Of a stretch of 44,366 nt of DNA, positions 16,401 to 23,274 are shown in pieces (position 1 is the stretch's first letter; every line of letters begins with the position of its first letter). The notes under the pieces were generated by a model. That model did not search any database, was not told the DNA's origin, and saw only the letters and a list, made by a program, of their open reading frames with translations. This DNA comes from an uncultured Mediterraneibacter sp. (GTDB taxonomy: Bacteria > Bacillota > Clostridia > Lachnospirales > Lachnospiraceae). The position numbers and the translations under genes are program-made. The stretch lies in NCBI GenBank assembly GCA_944383695.1, contig CALWQP010000025.1, positions 1-44,366 of the forward strand. Reading direction: 5' to 3'.

Positions 16401-17746
16401 CCGTTGAGGTTCCTGCGGATCAGACACCCCGGATTACTCTGGTCGGATCAGTTGCAGACGGCGACACTCCGACAGCTTCCGCTCCTGTGTGGAGCTATGC
16501 CGCAGCCGATGCTGCAGAAACTGTCGACATCATAGGAAGCGGTCTTGTGCTGGATGGGTCATGGCAGAGGTGGTATGATCTGTCCACAGATACTGTGACA
16601 CTTACAGGCCGAGGCAGGATCGAGAAAAGTGCGCAGAGTGCGCAGAATGAGCGTGTGGATCTGCCTGCAGGTACAGCATCGTCATCCGTGACCAAACTTC
16701 TTTCCGGGCTTGTACCGGAAGATGCGGGAGGAGTACCGGTCTATAAGGTGATAAGTTATACCGAGAACGGGCTGGTTTCTGCAAGTGTCAATGAGAAGGG
16801 TGAACTAAGTGTTGTCTCAAAGGAAATAACAGATGTTTCAATGACGGATACCGTTATAGTAGAAGTAAGCGGTATGGCAAACTACAGTGATTTTACAATT
16901 GAAGTTACGGTGGGTTACGCGGACAGAACCCCGGTGACTATTACATTTACTCCCCGTCAGACTGCTGCTGTGTACAATGGACAGCAAATACAGGGATATG
17001 GGGAGATTACGGCAGTTTATACGGATGAGAACGGTTTTGCTCAACCGTATAACAATCTCTCATATATTTATGAGGGGACAACCCGGTCGGGAGAGGTTTA
17101 CGGACCGGTCAGCGCGCCTCCTTCCCAGGCGGGAAGCTATACGGTGACTGCTTCTGTGCCTGAGACAGATATAATGTATACAGGAAGCCAAAGCTTTGCT
17201 TTTGTAATAGAGCCAGCTTCTCTCACATTCAAAGCTGATAATATCCAGATTGAGCAGGGAGCGGCAATGCCTGTATTTACCTACACAGTAGAAGGTCTTG
17301 TAAGCGGGGACAGTCTGATTACCGAGCCCGTTCGGACGACTTCTGCAGCGGATACCAGTATGCCGGGAATCTATACTATCAGCATTGCCGGAGCCGATGC
17401 GGGAGCGAATTATATAATTGCCGGTTATGTGAGTGGTACCCTGACAATTACAGCCGTTTCCAATCCGGAGCCTGATCCGGGGCAGCCACCAGTCCTGGAT
17501 CCGGATCCTGGGCAGCCGTCGGTTCCGGATTCTGCTTCGGGAATTCAAGCAGATCCAACTGTTCAAAACACCGTTGCAGCGTCCGAGTCAGAAGGAAAGA
17601 AAAAAGCTCAGATCCCGCCGAAGACGCGAGATAATGACTTGGTGGGTCTACATGTTTTAGTTATTGCTGGAGCATTTATAATAAGCGTTCTTGGAGTTCT
17701 CGGCATGCAAAATAAGCGTAACCGGAGAAAAAATAAAACAACGTAA
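10454..17746 (+). CDS. Giant secreted repeat protein with transglutaminase-like domain
   Basis: 2430 residues. A signal peptide ends near residue 28 (TSFA|ES). A transglutaminase-like core lies at ~230-310 with a readable triad: C262 in GGTFCDGYS, H292 in GKHAWNW and D307 in FVSDST. The long remainder is built of repeats: YDGT-type modules begin near residues 569, 846, 952, 1221, 1317, 1593, 1689 and 1979 (KIYDGT, KTYDGT and variants). These alternate with modules ending NNYTG or KNYTG near 706, 1086 and 1456, and an MBG-like region lies at ~2165-2320. A Pro/Asp linker leads to a C-terminal PKTRDND, a hydrophobic segment and a basic tail (NKRNRRKN). This resembles a sortase sorting signal, but the usual glycine of the PKTGD class is arginine. 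Role is probably adhesion or modification of surface polymers. It is monocistronic, between a weak promoter and a terminator. Confidence 0.85.
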   Translation: MKSKVRSVLALFMVVSILSGTLPITSFAESAFDTVADVAEEDERRDVTAEEPGLTGVPWYWRPDGVESEGQGSMTIEDYDGSQRDQIVDFIVEKYPLWDGLVSAKLTIKEEDMGDITGLGPDATQDEIYEWWGREAEQIVYDAREALSAERSFAYWRYIYAAGHRFTTSPINFAWDGEGGYTITIKTGGNPWFHNYQKEVELRKFVQNLYSSGGELYPYRAENDLYSDYEKYTAVWNWIKNNISYGGTHSAWQGIVQGGTFCDGYSAGNALLCAYAGVESIPVIGYIPAGKHAWNWIKIGEKYFVSDSTANNVNGQFFLVDQEEKDGYHQLDEYEEPAEIQARYPRYTFTYNEALEDGNKIDSGRIGDNLSWILSEGVLTISGKGDMRDFEDPFLVPWRNSTEYIKKVVIKDGVTSIGANAFYSLQNIKKDDSSTAEIAESVKKIGKHAFYDPNDPVTEFSSRLSLKSSFERQYEGTGIKREDIVHEAYYGTTPASDSDFQYRYSTDKGVNWTNGLPENVGTYVIEVTLKEKNLGGITYHSSKDTISATVTKGDFTVKSIQADTGRIYDGTTKVNIDSVFTDYSHWWNRHLEMGVDYDVTAEYVSPDVGTYTAYMTVTPRNTDRMNNYNLTYPTEPVSTTFRIRPKTLTEEMFDKIPDQAHTGAEVRPLLSISDSEADIMSYDDFTVTYENNVSEGTGYAVVKGQNNYTGEVRLPFKIDASLEAETTLTPINSSGAVSRTFTYPEIMKVDLEHVKNMQGQTVSLHYTEKDGSLSSEPLAEAMVGENGSAEFTVNTHDKKLPSGSHTLVAVPAQKQSADLEIAHVAVTLNKIKLTATPSESCYVVKEYDGTTKALTLEEGGRQYNVKLDLDNVLDGDEVNTTYVCEHASAEIGDHDLLFKNIALAGKDADFYHLTNTTASIGTVKHPFDGTYTIRAEIVRADVTPHIQLGEKIYDGTSDVPITDIKWDGLVGDDTLRQTTDYTIEAHFNETNAGKQSVTVTMKLLNTPATSHYRLVYYDPFTIEGTIKPKEITEQMFEKIPKQSYTGEKIEPEVKVAATEKLLTKENYTLTYGENINGTGSVTVTGKKNYTGEVTLTFPISGGEEQSSIDGDSYRGNTQTSDFIYGDIITVRGLASGVNEGTKVYLYNGDTLLGEASTNEKGNYEIDYYTNKKSIPASGETASLRLRLGGKTESEALAVKDIKVSLSPRQVTARLTGDAVKVYDGTTGLPENHSMKILLDDILAVDSSVLTAEGSYRFESASAGTKTVIASDLILVDSTSAGVESFYQLAGDKEITTEVTGGINQAVITSAITAQDKDYDGEKSADVTVTFSGLAGDEQLTLDQDYTVTASFDNKNAGTDKTVRAVITLKDKGAAANYKFDGDTPTKAEVTDQADIRPLALKKEMFVPVEDQPWTGSQITPKISIAKGYDLLTKDDFKVTYGENIRESGTVTITGTNNYTGTVDLTFTIVGDAPLPELSARTYKGSAEETNFTYGDTITVKGAAALSSGASNGKVTLYVNGSQVGKTVKVDSEGTYTLTYNTEDKEIGASGDPVVLELRLSDSIDEKAASVQTKIVLSPKEVTAVLSGDAKKTYDGTADVPDAHSLKLSLEGVLEADKDQVSVSGAYAFTDVNANTSEVIATNVTLSNAAENVDVAGFYRLPEGTEVSAHVAGGISPAVLTADAEAKDKIYDGTADAEAVVTLAGLQNSETLTSGTDYTVTASFENENAAAGKKVTVNVTLSDSPAASNYCFRGSGETEEKTVTCTVQADITPLTLTTEMFIPIADQTYTGSPLTPQVTLAEAYASLLDANDYKAAYGSNTDAGTGLVSIAGQNNAQGSVDLYFRITGLMTTLTAQTEDESGNPTSQFVYGDRIVVTGTFATTDARARSLRAASQAGDGQVALYVGDIQVSEPQNVSMDNRSFTLSVNTGDKEIPAGDTVLKLRYLGSASLAASEIDIPIRLEKRVLTPEAHSDSLITKTYDGTVEVPADQTPRITLVGSVADGDTPTASAPVWSYAAADAAETVDIIGSGLVLDGSWQRWYDLSTDTVTLTGRGRIEKSAQSAQNERVDLPAGTASSSVTKLLSGLVPEDAGGVPVYKVISYTENGLVSASVNEKGELSVVSKEITDVSMTDTVIVEVSGMANYSDFTIEVTVGYADRTPVTITFTPRQTAAVYNGQQIQGYGEITAVYTDENGFAQPYNNLSYIYEGTTRSGEVYGPVSAPPSQAGSYTVTASVPETDIMYTGSQSFAFVIEPASLTFKADNIQIEQGAAMPVFTYTVEGLVSGDSLITEPVRTTSAADTSMPGIYTISIAGADAGANYIIAGYVSGTLTITAVSNPEPDPGQPPVLDPDPGQPSVPDSASGIQADPTVQNTVAASESEGKKKAQIPPKTRDNDLVGLHVLVIAGAFIISVLGVLGMQNKRNRRKNKTT

Positions 17747-17757
17747 GTAAATCTGAT

Positions 17758-17793
17758 GCCGATGGGGGAGATTTCCTACCCCATCGGCTTTCT
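17758..17793 (+). terminator. Intrinsic terminator after the giant gene
   Basis: A 10-bp stem, GCCGATGGGG (17758-17767) with CCCCATCGGC (17779-17788), and an 11-base loop, followed by TTTCT. It lies 12 bases after the stop codon. Confidence 0.8.
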
Positions 17794-17932
17794 AAAATGC
17801 AGGGGGATCATTGGCAAATCAGAGTAAGCTTCAAATAAGAATGTGCAGCGAAACCTAGTGTGGTATAAAAAGTTGACAGCTTATATCAGACACTGATGCT
17901 GAAGCAGCCGGGGGAGTCCCTATACCCAGCGA

Positions 17933-18561
17933 GTGTACCGTGTACCGGGTCATGTTTCAGATCGTTCCAAGCTATCGATTAAAAAGAAACCCAATGGGAT
18001 TACAAAAGCCCACCGGGAAGCCATGAAAGCTGATGACCTGTTAATATGGAAATTCCAATCGGATGCCCTACTGGAAAAGTGTGTGGCGAATATAATGGAG
18101 ATTAAGGCGTCCGATTGGAAACCGTATGTATCTGCGATTTTTGACTGCTTTGATCTTGGTGTCTTCGGTCTGGTAATGGGGACAGGCATGAAAGCGGGTT
18201 TGTATGTCCATACATTAGAGAAGGCTCCGACCACATATTCGCCTCTGGAAGGTACCATTATCCATTGTGACCGTGGAAACGCAGTATACCAGCGAGGTAT
18301 ACCAAAGGGCTATTCGAGACTATCATTACCGCCAAAGCATAAACAGTGCCGGTGACCGGGCCAAGATAATGTACGCTTTGAGAGTATGTGCGCCCGGATG
18401 AAGACTGAGGTTCCCTATGACCGTTACGATACGAAGCAGATGACGGCAGAGGAATTAAAGGAACTTATCTGGAAATACTTCCCCAGCTACTGGAACAACT
18501 GGAGGATCTGATCAGCTAATGGAGGCCTTCCACCTATGATAAAACGCGGACAGTATTGTAA
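17933..18561 (+). pseudogene. Decayed IS3-family transposase (integrase core part)
   Basis: The frame from 17933 reads KKPNGITKAHREAMKADDLL, then KPYVSAIFDCFDLGVFGLVM and GTIIHCDRGNAVYQRGI. This is the rve integrase core of IS3-type OrfB, where the catalytic context is YVSAIFDCFD and IIHSDRG. After 18355 the reading continues only in another frame (DNVRFESMCARMKTE, MTAEELKELIWKYFPSYWNN, then ANGGLPPMIKR), so at least one frameshift has occurred; an internal stop follows NNWRI. The N-terminal half and clear inverted repeats are missing. It is an inactive relic. Confidence 0.8.
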
Positions 18562-18672
18562 GAATTTGGAGCTGCCGTAAGTGGTGGGATCTACACCATG
18601 GTTGAGACTGTCAAAGCGAATGGGCTTGCCCCAATGAAGTATATAAAATATATTCTGGCTGAAATGCGGAGA
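18562..18672 (+). pseudogene. IS66-family transposase fragment
   Basis: One frame reads GAAVSGGIYTMVETVKANGL then APMKYIKYILAEM, which matches the C-terminal region of IS66 TnpC (typically GAxASAxIYSxVETAKxNGL). Only about 35 codons survive, directly joined to the IS3 debris and abutting the end of the yoaK-like gene on the other strand. Confidence 0.65.
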
Positions 18673-18679
18673 AGTACGG

Positions 18680-19414
18680 TTAGTGATCAAACCACCGCAG
18701 ATTAAATCGGTCAGTCAGTCTCAAGAGTTGATTTTTAAGAAAAAGCATAATCAATACAATGGAAAGCAGAGTAATCGGCAAGATGAGTGAAAATCCATTT
18801 AGAATACCGTTGAAAAGAGAACCTGCTAGGGCTCCTGCGACAAAGCTGCCTGCAATGAGAAAATAATGTCTGAAGTTTACAAGATGTCTGCGGTCCTGGA
18901 CATGGATATATGCGCACAGTTCTTGTATTCCGCTGCGCAGATTTCCTGTACACATGACAGAAATATAGGACAGCCCATGAAGTGATCTGAAAGCCTGTGT
19001 CTGTAGAGCACAAATGAAGGATATGATAATGTTGGCCACTCGGTTTGAGCCGGCAGGAATAAACATACACACGGTCAGGAGAAGGATTTCTAGAATGAGT
19101 ATGATATGTCTCCATTTTATATAGCTTGCCCTGCTCATACGCCGATGAATATTTTCTGCAAGAAATACGCCGAACAGAAACGATAAGATGGGGAGTATAT
19201 AATAGGACGCACCCTGAAAATCCCCTTCTGCCAGTTGGATGCCCAGCAGAACGAGATTTCCGGTCTGACCATTGGAAAAAACCTCTCCCCTGTATAGATA
19301 AGTGTAAGCGTCGAGAAATCCTCCTGACATTGTCAGAAGAATCCCGACGATGAGGGTTTCTGAGATTCGTATTCTGTTATCTTCATGTTTAATCTCAGTT
19401 AGCATATTCTCCAC
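18680..19414 (-). CDS. YoaK family (DUF1275) membrane protein
   Basis: 244 residues with about six hydrophobic segments. The start of the domain, LTMSGGFLDAYTYLYRG followed by EVFSNGQTGNLVLLGIQLAE, is diagnostic for the YoaK/DUF1275 family, as is YISVMCTGNLRSGIQELCAY in the second half. The function of this family is unknown; a transport role is often supposed. It starts with GTG at 19414, nine bases after GGAGG inside the end of the PEBP gene, which it overlaps by 20 bases, so the two are translationally coupled. The last ten codons run up to the IS66 fragment, and the C-terminal end may have been altered by that insertion. Confidence 0.88.
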   Translation of the reverse strand: MENMLTEIKHEDNRIRISETLIVGILLTMSGGFLDAYTYLYRGEVFSNGQTGNLVLLGIQLAEGDFQGASYYILPILSFLFGVFLAENIHRRMSRASYIKWRHIILILEILLLTVCMFIPAGSNRVANIIISFICALQTQAFRSLHGLSYISVMCTGNLRSGIQELCAYIHVQDRRHLVNFRHYFLIAGSFVAGALAGSLFNGILNGFSLILPITLLSIVLIMLFLKNQLLRLTDRFNLRWFDH

Positions 19415-19895
19415 TGATGGTTACCTCCCCGAGAATGTGCCCTTTCATTTTTCGGTACATCTCATTCATGTAGAATCCATCTTTCAGATCTAGTACAGTA
19501 TCCAAGGCATAGACATGGATATCGTATATGTGCGGGGCATCCGGCGGAGCCATGCCTCCGTAGTAACTGCAGGATTCTGCCGGGTGGCTTCCGCCCTGTA
19601 AGCTCAGCCATGAGTTGACGCCCTGGACAAAATCATCTGCCGTCTGGCTTTCGTTTTCTCTCAATTCTGTTCTGCAGATATTTGCGGCAACCCAGTGTAC
19701 CCATGTGAATCCACCGCTCACCGGGAAAGCATCTTTGTCGTCGATCACGACGGCAAAGCTTTTCGTTTCCTCCGGTGCGTCTTTGATGGACAGGGGGAGA
19801 GAATATGTCGGCATGCCGAGTTCGTTGCACGCACCCCTCTTTCCGTATTTGTCCTGAATGATTCCATTCACGATTCCACTGCTTGTTACTTTCAT
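19395..19895 (-). CDS. YbhB/YbcL-type PEBP family protein
   Basis: 166 residues of the phosphatidylethanolamine-binding/Raf-kinase-inhibitor-like family. Readable landmarks are SLPLSIKDAPEETKSFAVVI with DDKD, the WVHWVAANI strand, and a C-terminal APHIYDIHVYALD. These form the anion-binding pocket. Bacterial members have no settled function. The start at 19895 follows AAGGAG; an extension to 19949 lacks one. It heads a two-gene operon with the YoaK family gene. A palindrome, ACGTTGCTTTTGCAACGT, centred 41.5 bp before its predicted transcription start suggests activation by the adjacent Crp/Fnr regulator. Confidence 0.88.
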   Translation of the reverse strand: MKVTSSGIVNGIIQDKYGKRGACNELGMPTYSLPLSIKDAPEETKSFAVVIDDKDAFPVSGGFTWVHWVAANICRTELRENESQTADDFVQGVNSWLSLQGGSHPAESCSYYGGMAPPDAPHIYDIHVYALDTVLDLKDGFYMNEMYRKMKGHILGEVTISGEYAN

Positions 19896-19968
19896 AGTTG
19901 TTCTCCTTTCCGCGGCGTTGGCTGTCAAGGGGTTCCATGCCGCTGACAATCTTATATATTATGCCGCC

Positions 19969-20012
19969 ATCATACACTGGAAAAACAGAGAAGTACGTTG
20001 CTTTTGCAACGT
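19969..20012 (-). promoter_or_regulatory. Crp/Fnr-type operator and -10 box of the PEBP-YoaK operon
   Basis: The palindrome ACGTTGC-TTTT-GCAACGT occupies 19995-20012. On the minus strand TATGAT (19974-19969) is a good -10 box without a good -35. With the start near 19962 the palindrome centre falls at -41.5, the classical class II position of Crp/Fnr activators. The regulator gene ends only 12 bp away. Confidence 0.6.
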
Positions 20013-20023
20013 GTCTGTAAAAT

Positions 20024-20686
20024 TTATAATGTTTTTAACTGGAACCAGCTATGCCTGTAATCCAGAATCCCCTCTTTTTTCATTTTGGACAGTTCTTTGG
20101 AAAGGGCACAGCGGTCGACGGAGAGATAGTCTGCCATCTGCTGTCTGTCATAAGGGATAGTAAAAGAGGGAGTCCCATTTTTTTGATATTCCTCCGAGAG
20201 AAAGGCAGAGACTTTTTCCCTCAGGTTTCTGCGGGAGAGGATGTCTGCTTTTTTCATATAGTTTAGTTTTTTTTGGATGATTATGGTCATCAGGTTGTGA
20301 TACAGTTTCAAAATCCCATTGTCACCGCGGCGTGCGGCATCCAGTATCTTCTGTGTCCTGATAAAAAGCAGGTTTGACGGCTCTACCGCGACAAGGGAGA
20401 AGAAAAGGGGAGTTCGGGAGATGCTGTGTGCTTCCCCGAACAGCGTATTCTTTGTAAATTCTGCAATAATATTCTGATTCCCCCAGAAATCTTCGGATAT
20501 CATGTGAATCCTGCCCTCCAGAACGATTCCGGTATCTTCTATTACATCTTCCGGGTAGGAGAGAAACTCGCCGGAAGATGCATTTTTTATGTGGGGATAA
20601 AGTACTGTGTCAAGCCGGGCAAGTTCGTCCACTGTGATGCCCTGAAAAAGCGGAATGTGGGAAAGTATGTCTGCGTTCAGTATCAT
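20024..20686 (-). CDS. Crp/Fnr family transcriptional regulator
   Basis: 220 residues: an N-terminal cyclic-nucleotide-binding-type beta barrel (~15-115; IPLFQGITVDELARLDTVL, then GIVLEGRIHMISEDFWGNQN and LFGEAHSISRTPLFFSLVA) and a C-terminal helix-turn-helix at ~165-215 (PYDRQQMADYLSVDRCALSK). The cAMP-binding arginine and the N-terminal cysteine cluster of Fnr are not obvious, so the effector is unknown. GGAGGTG precedes the ATG at 20686; a longer start at 20755 is not supported. It lies between two transcription units that each carry a similar operator-like site, so it is the likely regulator of both. The site at 20696-20713 overlaps its own leader, which could give autoregulation. Confidence 0.9.
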   Translation of the reverse strand: MILNADILSHIPLFQGITVDELARLDTVLYPHIKNASSGEFLSYPEDVIEDTGIVLEGRIHMISEDFWGNQNIIAEFTKNTLFGEAHSISRTPLFFSLVAVEPSNLLFIRTQKILDAARRGDNGILKLYHNLMTIIIQKKLNYMKKADILSRRNLREKVSAFLSEEYQKNGTPSFTIPYDRQQMADYLSVDRCALSKELSKMKKEGILDYRHSWFQLKTL

Positions 20687-20695
20687 TTTACACCT

Positions 20696-20739
20696 CCGTT
20701 GCAAATACCACATACAAGTTATGGAAATGATACTACAAT
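20696..20739 (+). promoter_or_regulatory. Putative Crp/Fnr operator and -10 box of the CoA-transferase operon
   Basis: TACAAT at 20734-20739 is a plausible -10 box with a weak -35. A site CCGTTGC-AAAT-ACCACAT at 20696-20713 agrees at 10 of 14 arm positions with the perfect palindrome at 19995-20012, and its centre is again 41.5 bp from the predicted start. The left arm is good and the right arm weak, so this is suggestive only. Confidence 0.4.
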
Positions 20740-20769
20740 ACGGACAAATTCGCAAGGAGGTGCAGAAAA

Positions 20770-21963
20770 ATGGGAAAAGGACTGTTGGAAGGAGTAAAGG
20801 TTCTTGATCTGACGAGGGTGCTGGCAGGACCGTACTGTGGTATGATGCTGGCTGATATGGGAGCGGAGGTGATCAAAATAGAAGTGCCGGGTAAAGGAGA
20901 CGATGCCAGAGGAAACTTCCCGATCATCAATGGAGAGAGCGCGTATTACATGAACTTAAACCGCAACAAGAGAGGGATGACCCTGAATCTGAAAAGCGAG
21001 AAGGGAAAGGACATTTTGCGTAGGCTTGTGTCCCAAAGCGATATCCTGATTGAGAATTACCGACCGGGCGTCATGGAAAAGCTGGGCTTGGGGTACGAGG
21101 ATCTGAAAAAGGTCAATCCTGGGCTGATTTACGGCTGTGTATCAGGGTTTGGACATTATGGCCCCTATTCGCAAAGAGCCGGATACGATATTATCGGGCA
21201 GGCGATGAGCGGACTGATGAGCACCACCGGATGGCCGGGCGGGAAGCCCACCCGGACGGGAACTGCAATTGCGGATGTGATGGGAGGTCTGTCCTGCTGC
21301 ACCGGGATTCTGGCAGCGTATATCAACAGGCTGAAAACAGGAGAAGGAGAGAAAGTAGACGTGTCTCTGGTGGATTCCATGGTATCTTCACTGGAGATTA
21401 TCAACATCATCTACCTGTGTACCGGAAAAGTGCCGGAGAGGATTGGAAACAGGTATGAGGCAATCTATCCCTATGATTCTTTTGAGGCTTCGGACGGTTC
21501 GGTGGTGATCGGAGCGGGAAATGACAAGCTGTTCGGACTGCTGTGTGAGCAGATGGAAAAGATAGAGCTGCTGGAGGATGAGCGGTTTTGCTGCAACAAC
21601 AGCCGAGTGCTTCACCACGCTGAGCTTAAACCTATCATAGAAGAGTGGCTCCGGGATAAGAAGATTGATGATATCGTGGATTTGCTGCTGGATGCAGGAA
21701 TTCCCGCCGCTCCCATCAATACGATCGACCGCGTTGCGAAAGATCCGCATATTGCGGGGGCAAGGGAGATGTTTGTTGAAATCGACCATCCGAAAGCCGG
21801 GAAACTAAAAATGACGGGAAACCAGATCAAGCTGACCAACCATAAGATCGATACATTCAGACCGGCTCCCACTCTGTCACAGGATACGGAAGAAATATTG
21901 AGGAAGTATCTGGATATGTCGGAAGAGGATGTAAAACTGCTGGTAAAAGAACAGGTAGTATAA
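20770..21963 (+). CDS. CaiB/BaiF family (class III) CoA-transferase
   Basis: 397 residues with the class III CoA-transferase layout: GVKVLDLTRVLAGPYCGMML at the N-terminus, GAEVIKIEVPGKGDDAR, NRNKRGMTLNLKSEKGK, the catalytic aspartate D169 in TAIADVMGG, and a C-terminal DHPKAGKLKMTGNQIKL. These enzymes move CoA between carboxylic acids through an aspartyl-CoA mixed anhydride. Known relatives act on oxalate, carnitine, bile acids, malate/citramalate and itaconate. As first gene of the operon with a hydratase pair, a lyase and a PrpF isomerase, it most likely activates a hydroxylated branched dicarboxylate such as citramalate or dimethylmalate. AAGGAGGTG precedes the ATG. Confidence 0.92.
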   Translation: MGKGLLEGVKVLDLTRVLAGPYCGMMLADMGAEVIKIEVPGKGDDARGNFPIINGESAYYMNLNRNKRGMTLNLKSEKGKDILRRLVSQSDILIENYRPGVMEKLGLGYEDLKKVNPGLIYGCVSGFGHYGPYSQRAGYDIIGQAMSGLMSTTGWPGGKPTRTGTAIADVMGGLSCCTGILAAYINRLKTGEGEKVDVSLVDSMVSSLEIINIIYLCTGKVPERIGNRYEAIYPYDSFEASDGSVVIGAGNDKLFGLLCEQMEKIELLEDERFCCNNSRVLHHAELKPIIEEWLRDKKIDDIVDLLLDAGIPAAPINTIDRVAKDPHIAGAREMFVEIDHPKAGKLKMTGNQIKLTNHKIDTFRPAPTLSQDTEEILRKYLDMSEEDVKLLVKEQVV

Positions 21964-22008
21964 AGGCGGGGAACACGAAATGACAATGACGGTACAGAGG
22001 TGCGGAAC

Positions 22009-23265
22009 ATGGGAATGACGATGACAGAAAAAATATTAGCCCGGGGATGCGGGCAAAAGAGTGTAAGGCCGGGGGAAATCGTATGGTGTAAAGTGGACGG
22101 CGCCATGATGGACGATATCCTTGGCCCCCGGGTAGAGATAGCGGAGAAACTAAAGGAGCTTGGGGCTTCCATATGGGACGCCGGCAGGGTCACCATTGTA
22201 TCAGATCACTATACTCCGCCCGCTAACAGCAAACAGGCAGAAATCGTGAAATTTACGAGAGAGTGGGCGCGGCAGCATGGGGTCTCCAATTATTTTGAAT
22301 TCGCCGGACCGTGCCATCAGGTCATGGTGGAAAATGGGCGCGTGTGCCCCGGGGATATTATTGTGGGAACAGATTCCCATACTTGTACATATGGCGCGCT
22401 GGGTGCCTTTTCCACAGGCATTGGGTCCACGGAGATGCTGGGAGTTCTTGTGACAGGAGAGATATGGCTGCGAGTACCGGAGAGCATCCGGATCGTTTTG
22501 CGGGGAGAGCTTCCTGAAAGTGTGATGGCAAAAGATGTGGCGCTGAAAGTGATCGGCACACTGGGGCATCATGGGGCAACCTACAAAGCCCTTGAATTTA
22601 CTGGCGATACATTTGAAAAAATGATCATGGATGAGCGGCTGTGCATAGCCAACATGGCAGTGGAAGCAGGAGCTAAGAATGGGATTTTTCCGTTTGATGA
22701 AGTGACAGGGGATTATCTGAGAGAGCAGGGGACTCCCTGCGGCGAAGCCCTGGCAAGCGATGAGGACGCTGTGTATGCACAGACAGTCGAATTTGAATCA
22801 GAACAGCTTGAGCCTCTCTGCACATGTCCCCATGAGGTAGACAATGTAACGGAGATAAAGAACCTGGACAATGTAACGGTTGATCAGGCTTACATCGGTT
22901 CCTGCACCGGGGGACGGTATCACGATCTGAAGATGGCGGCGGATTTCCTGAAAGGAAAGAAAGTTGCCAGAGGGGTGAGGCTTTTAGTCTCCCCGGCTTC
23001 GGCGCAGGTTTGGAGACAGTGTGCAAAAGATGGGATACTAAATACACTGGCAGAGGCAGGGGCGGTCGTGCTGGCATCAAGCTGTGGGGCATGCCTGGGA
23101 GTGCATTCCGGAGCTATCGGATCCGGAGAAGTATGCGTGTCATCTACGAACCGGAACTTTATCGGCAGGATGGGGAGCAAGGAAGGGCAGATCTATCTGG
23201 CATCCCCTTTGTCTGTAGCAGCCAGCGCAGTCATGGGAAAACTGACGGACCCAAGGATGATATAA
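22009..23265 (+). CDS. Aconitase-type hydratase, large subunit (LeuC/DmdA-like)
   Basis: 418 residues of the LeuC/homoaconitase branch. DSHTCTYGALGAFSTGIGST and GSCTGGR are present. The three [4Fe-4S] ligands can be read as C299 (SCTGG), C359 and C362 (SSCGACLG). The family hydrates or isomerises unsaturated di- and tricarboxylates. The organism would use a canonical LeuCD in leucine synthesis, but no leuA or leuB is adjacent, and the operon context (CoA-transferase, HMGL-like lyase, PrpF) points to a catabolic dehydratase such as 2,3-dimethylmalate dehydratase or citraconate hydratase. ATG at 22009 follows GAGG by 8 bases; a GTG at 22000 is possible. The small subunit follows after 9 bp. Confidence 0.9.
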   Translation: MGMTMTEKILARGCGQKSVRPGEIVWCKVDGAMMDDILGPRVEIAEKLKELGASIWDAGRVTIVSDHYTPPANSKQAEIVKFTREWARQHGVSNYFEFAGPCHQVMVENGRVCPGDIIVGTDSHTCTYGALGAFSTGIGSTEMLGVLVTGEIWLRVPESIRIVLRGELPESVMAKDVALKVIGTLGHHGATYKALEFTGDTFEKMIMDERLCIANMAVEAGAKNGIFPFDEVTGDYLREQGTPCGEALASDEDAVYAQTVEFESEQLEPLCTCPHEVDNVTEIKNLDNVTVDQAYIGSCTGGRYHDLKMAADFLKGKKVARGVRLLVSPASAQVWRQCAKDGILNTLAEAGAVVLASSCGACLGVHSGAIGSGEVCVSSTNRNFIGRMGSKEGQIYLASPLSVAASAVMGKLTDPRMI

Positions 23266-23274
23266 GGAGGAAAC

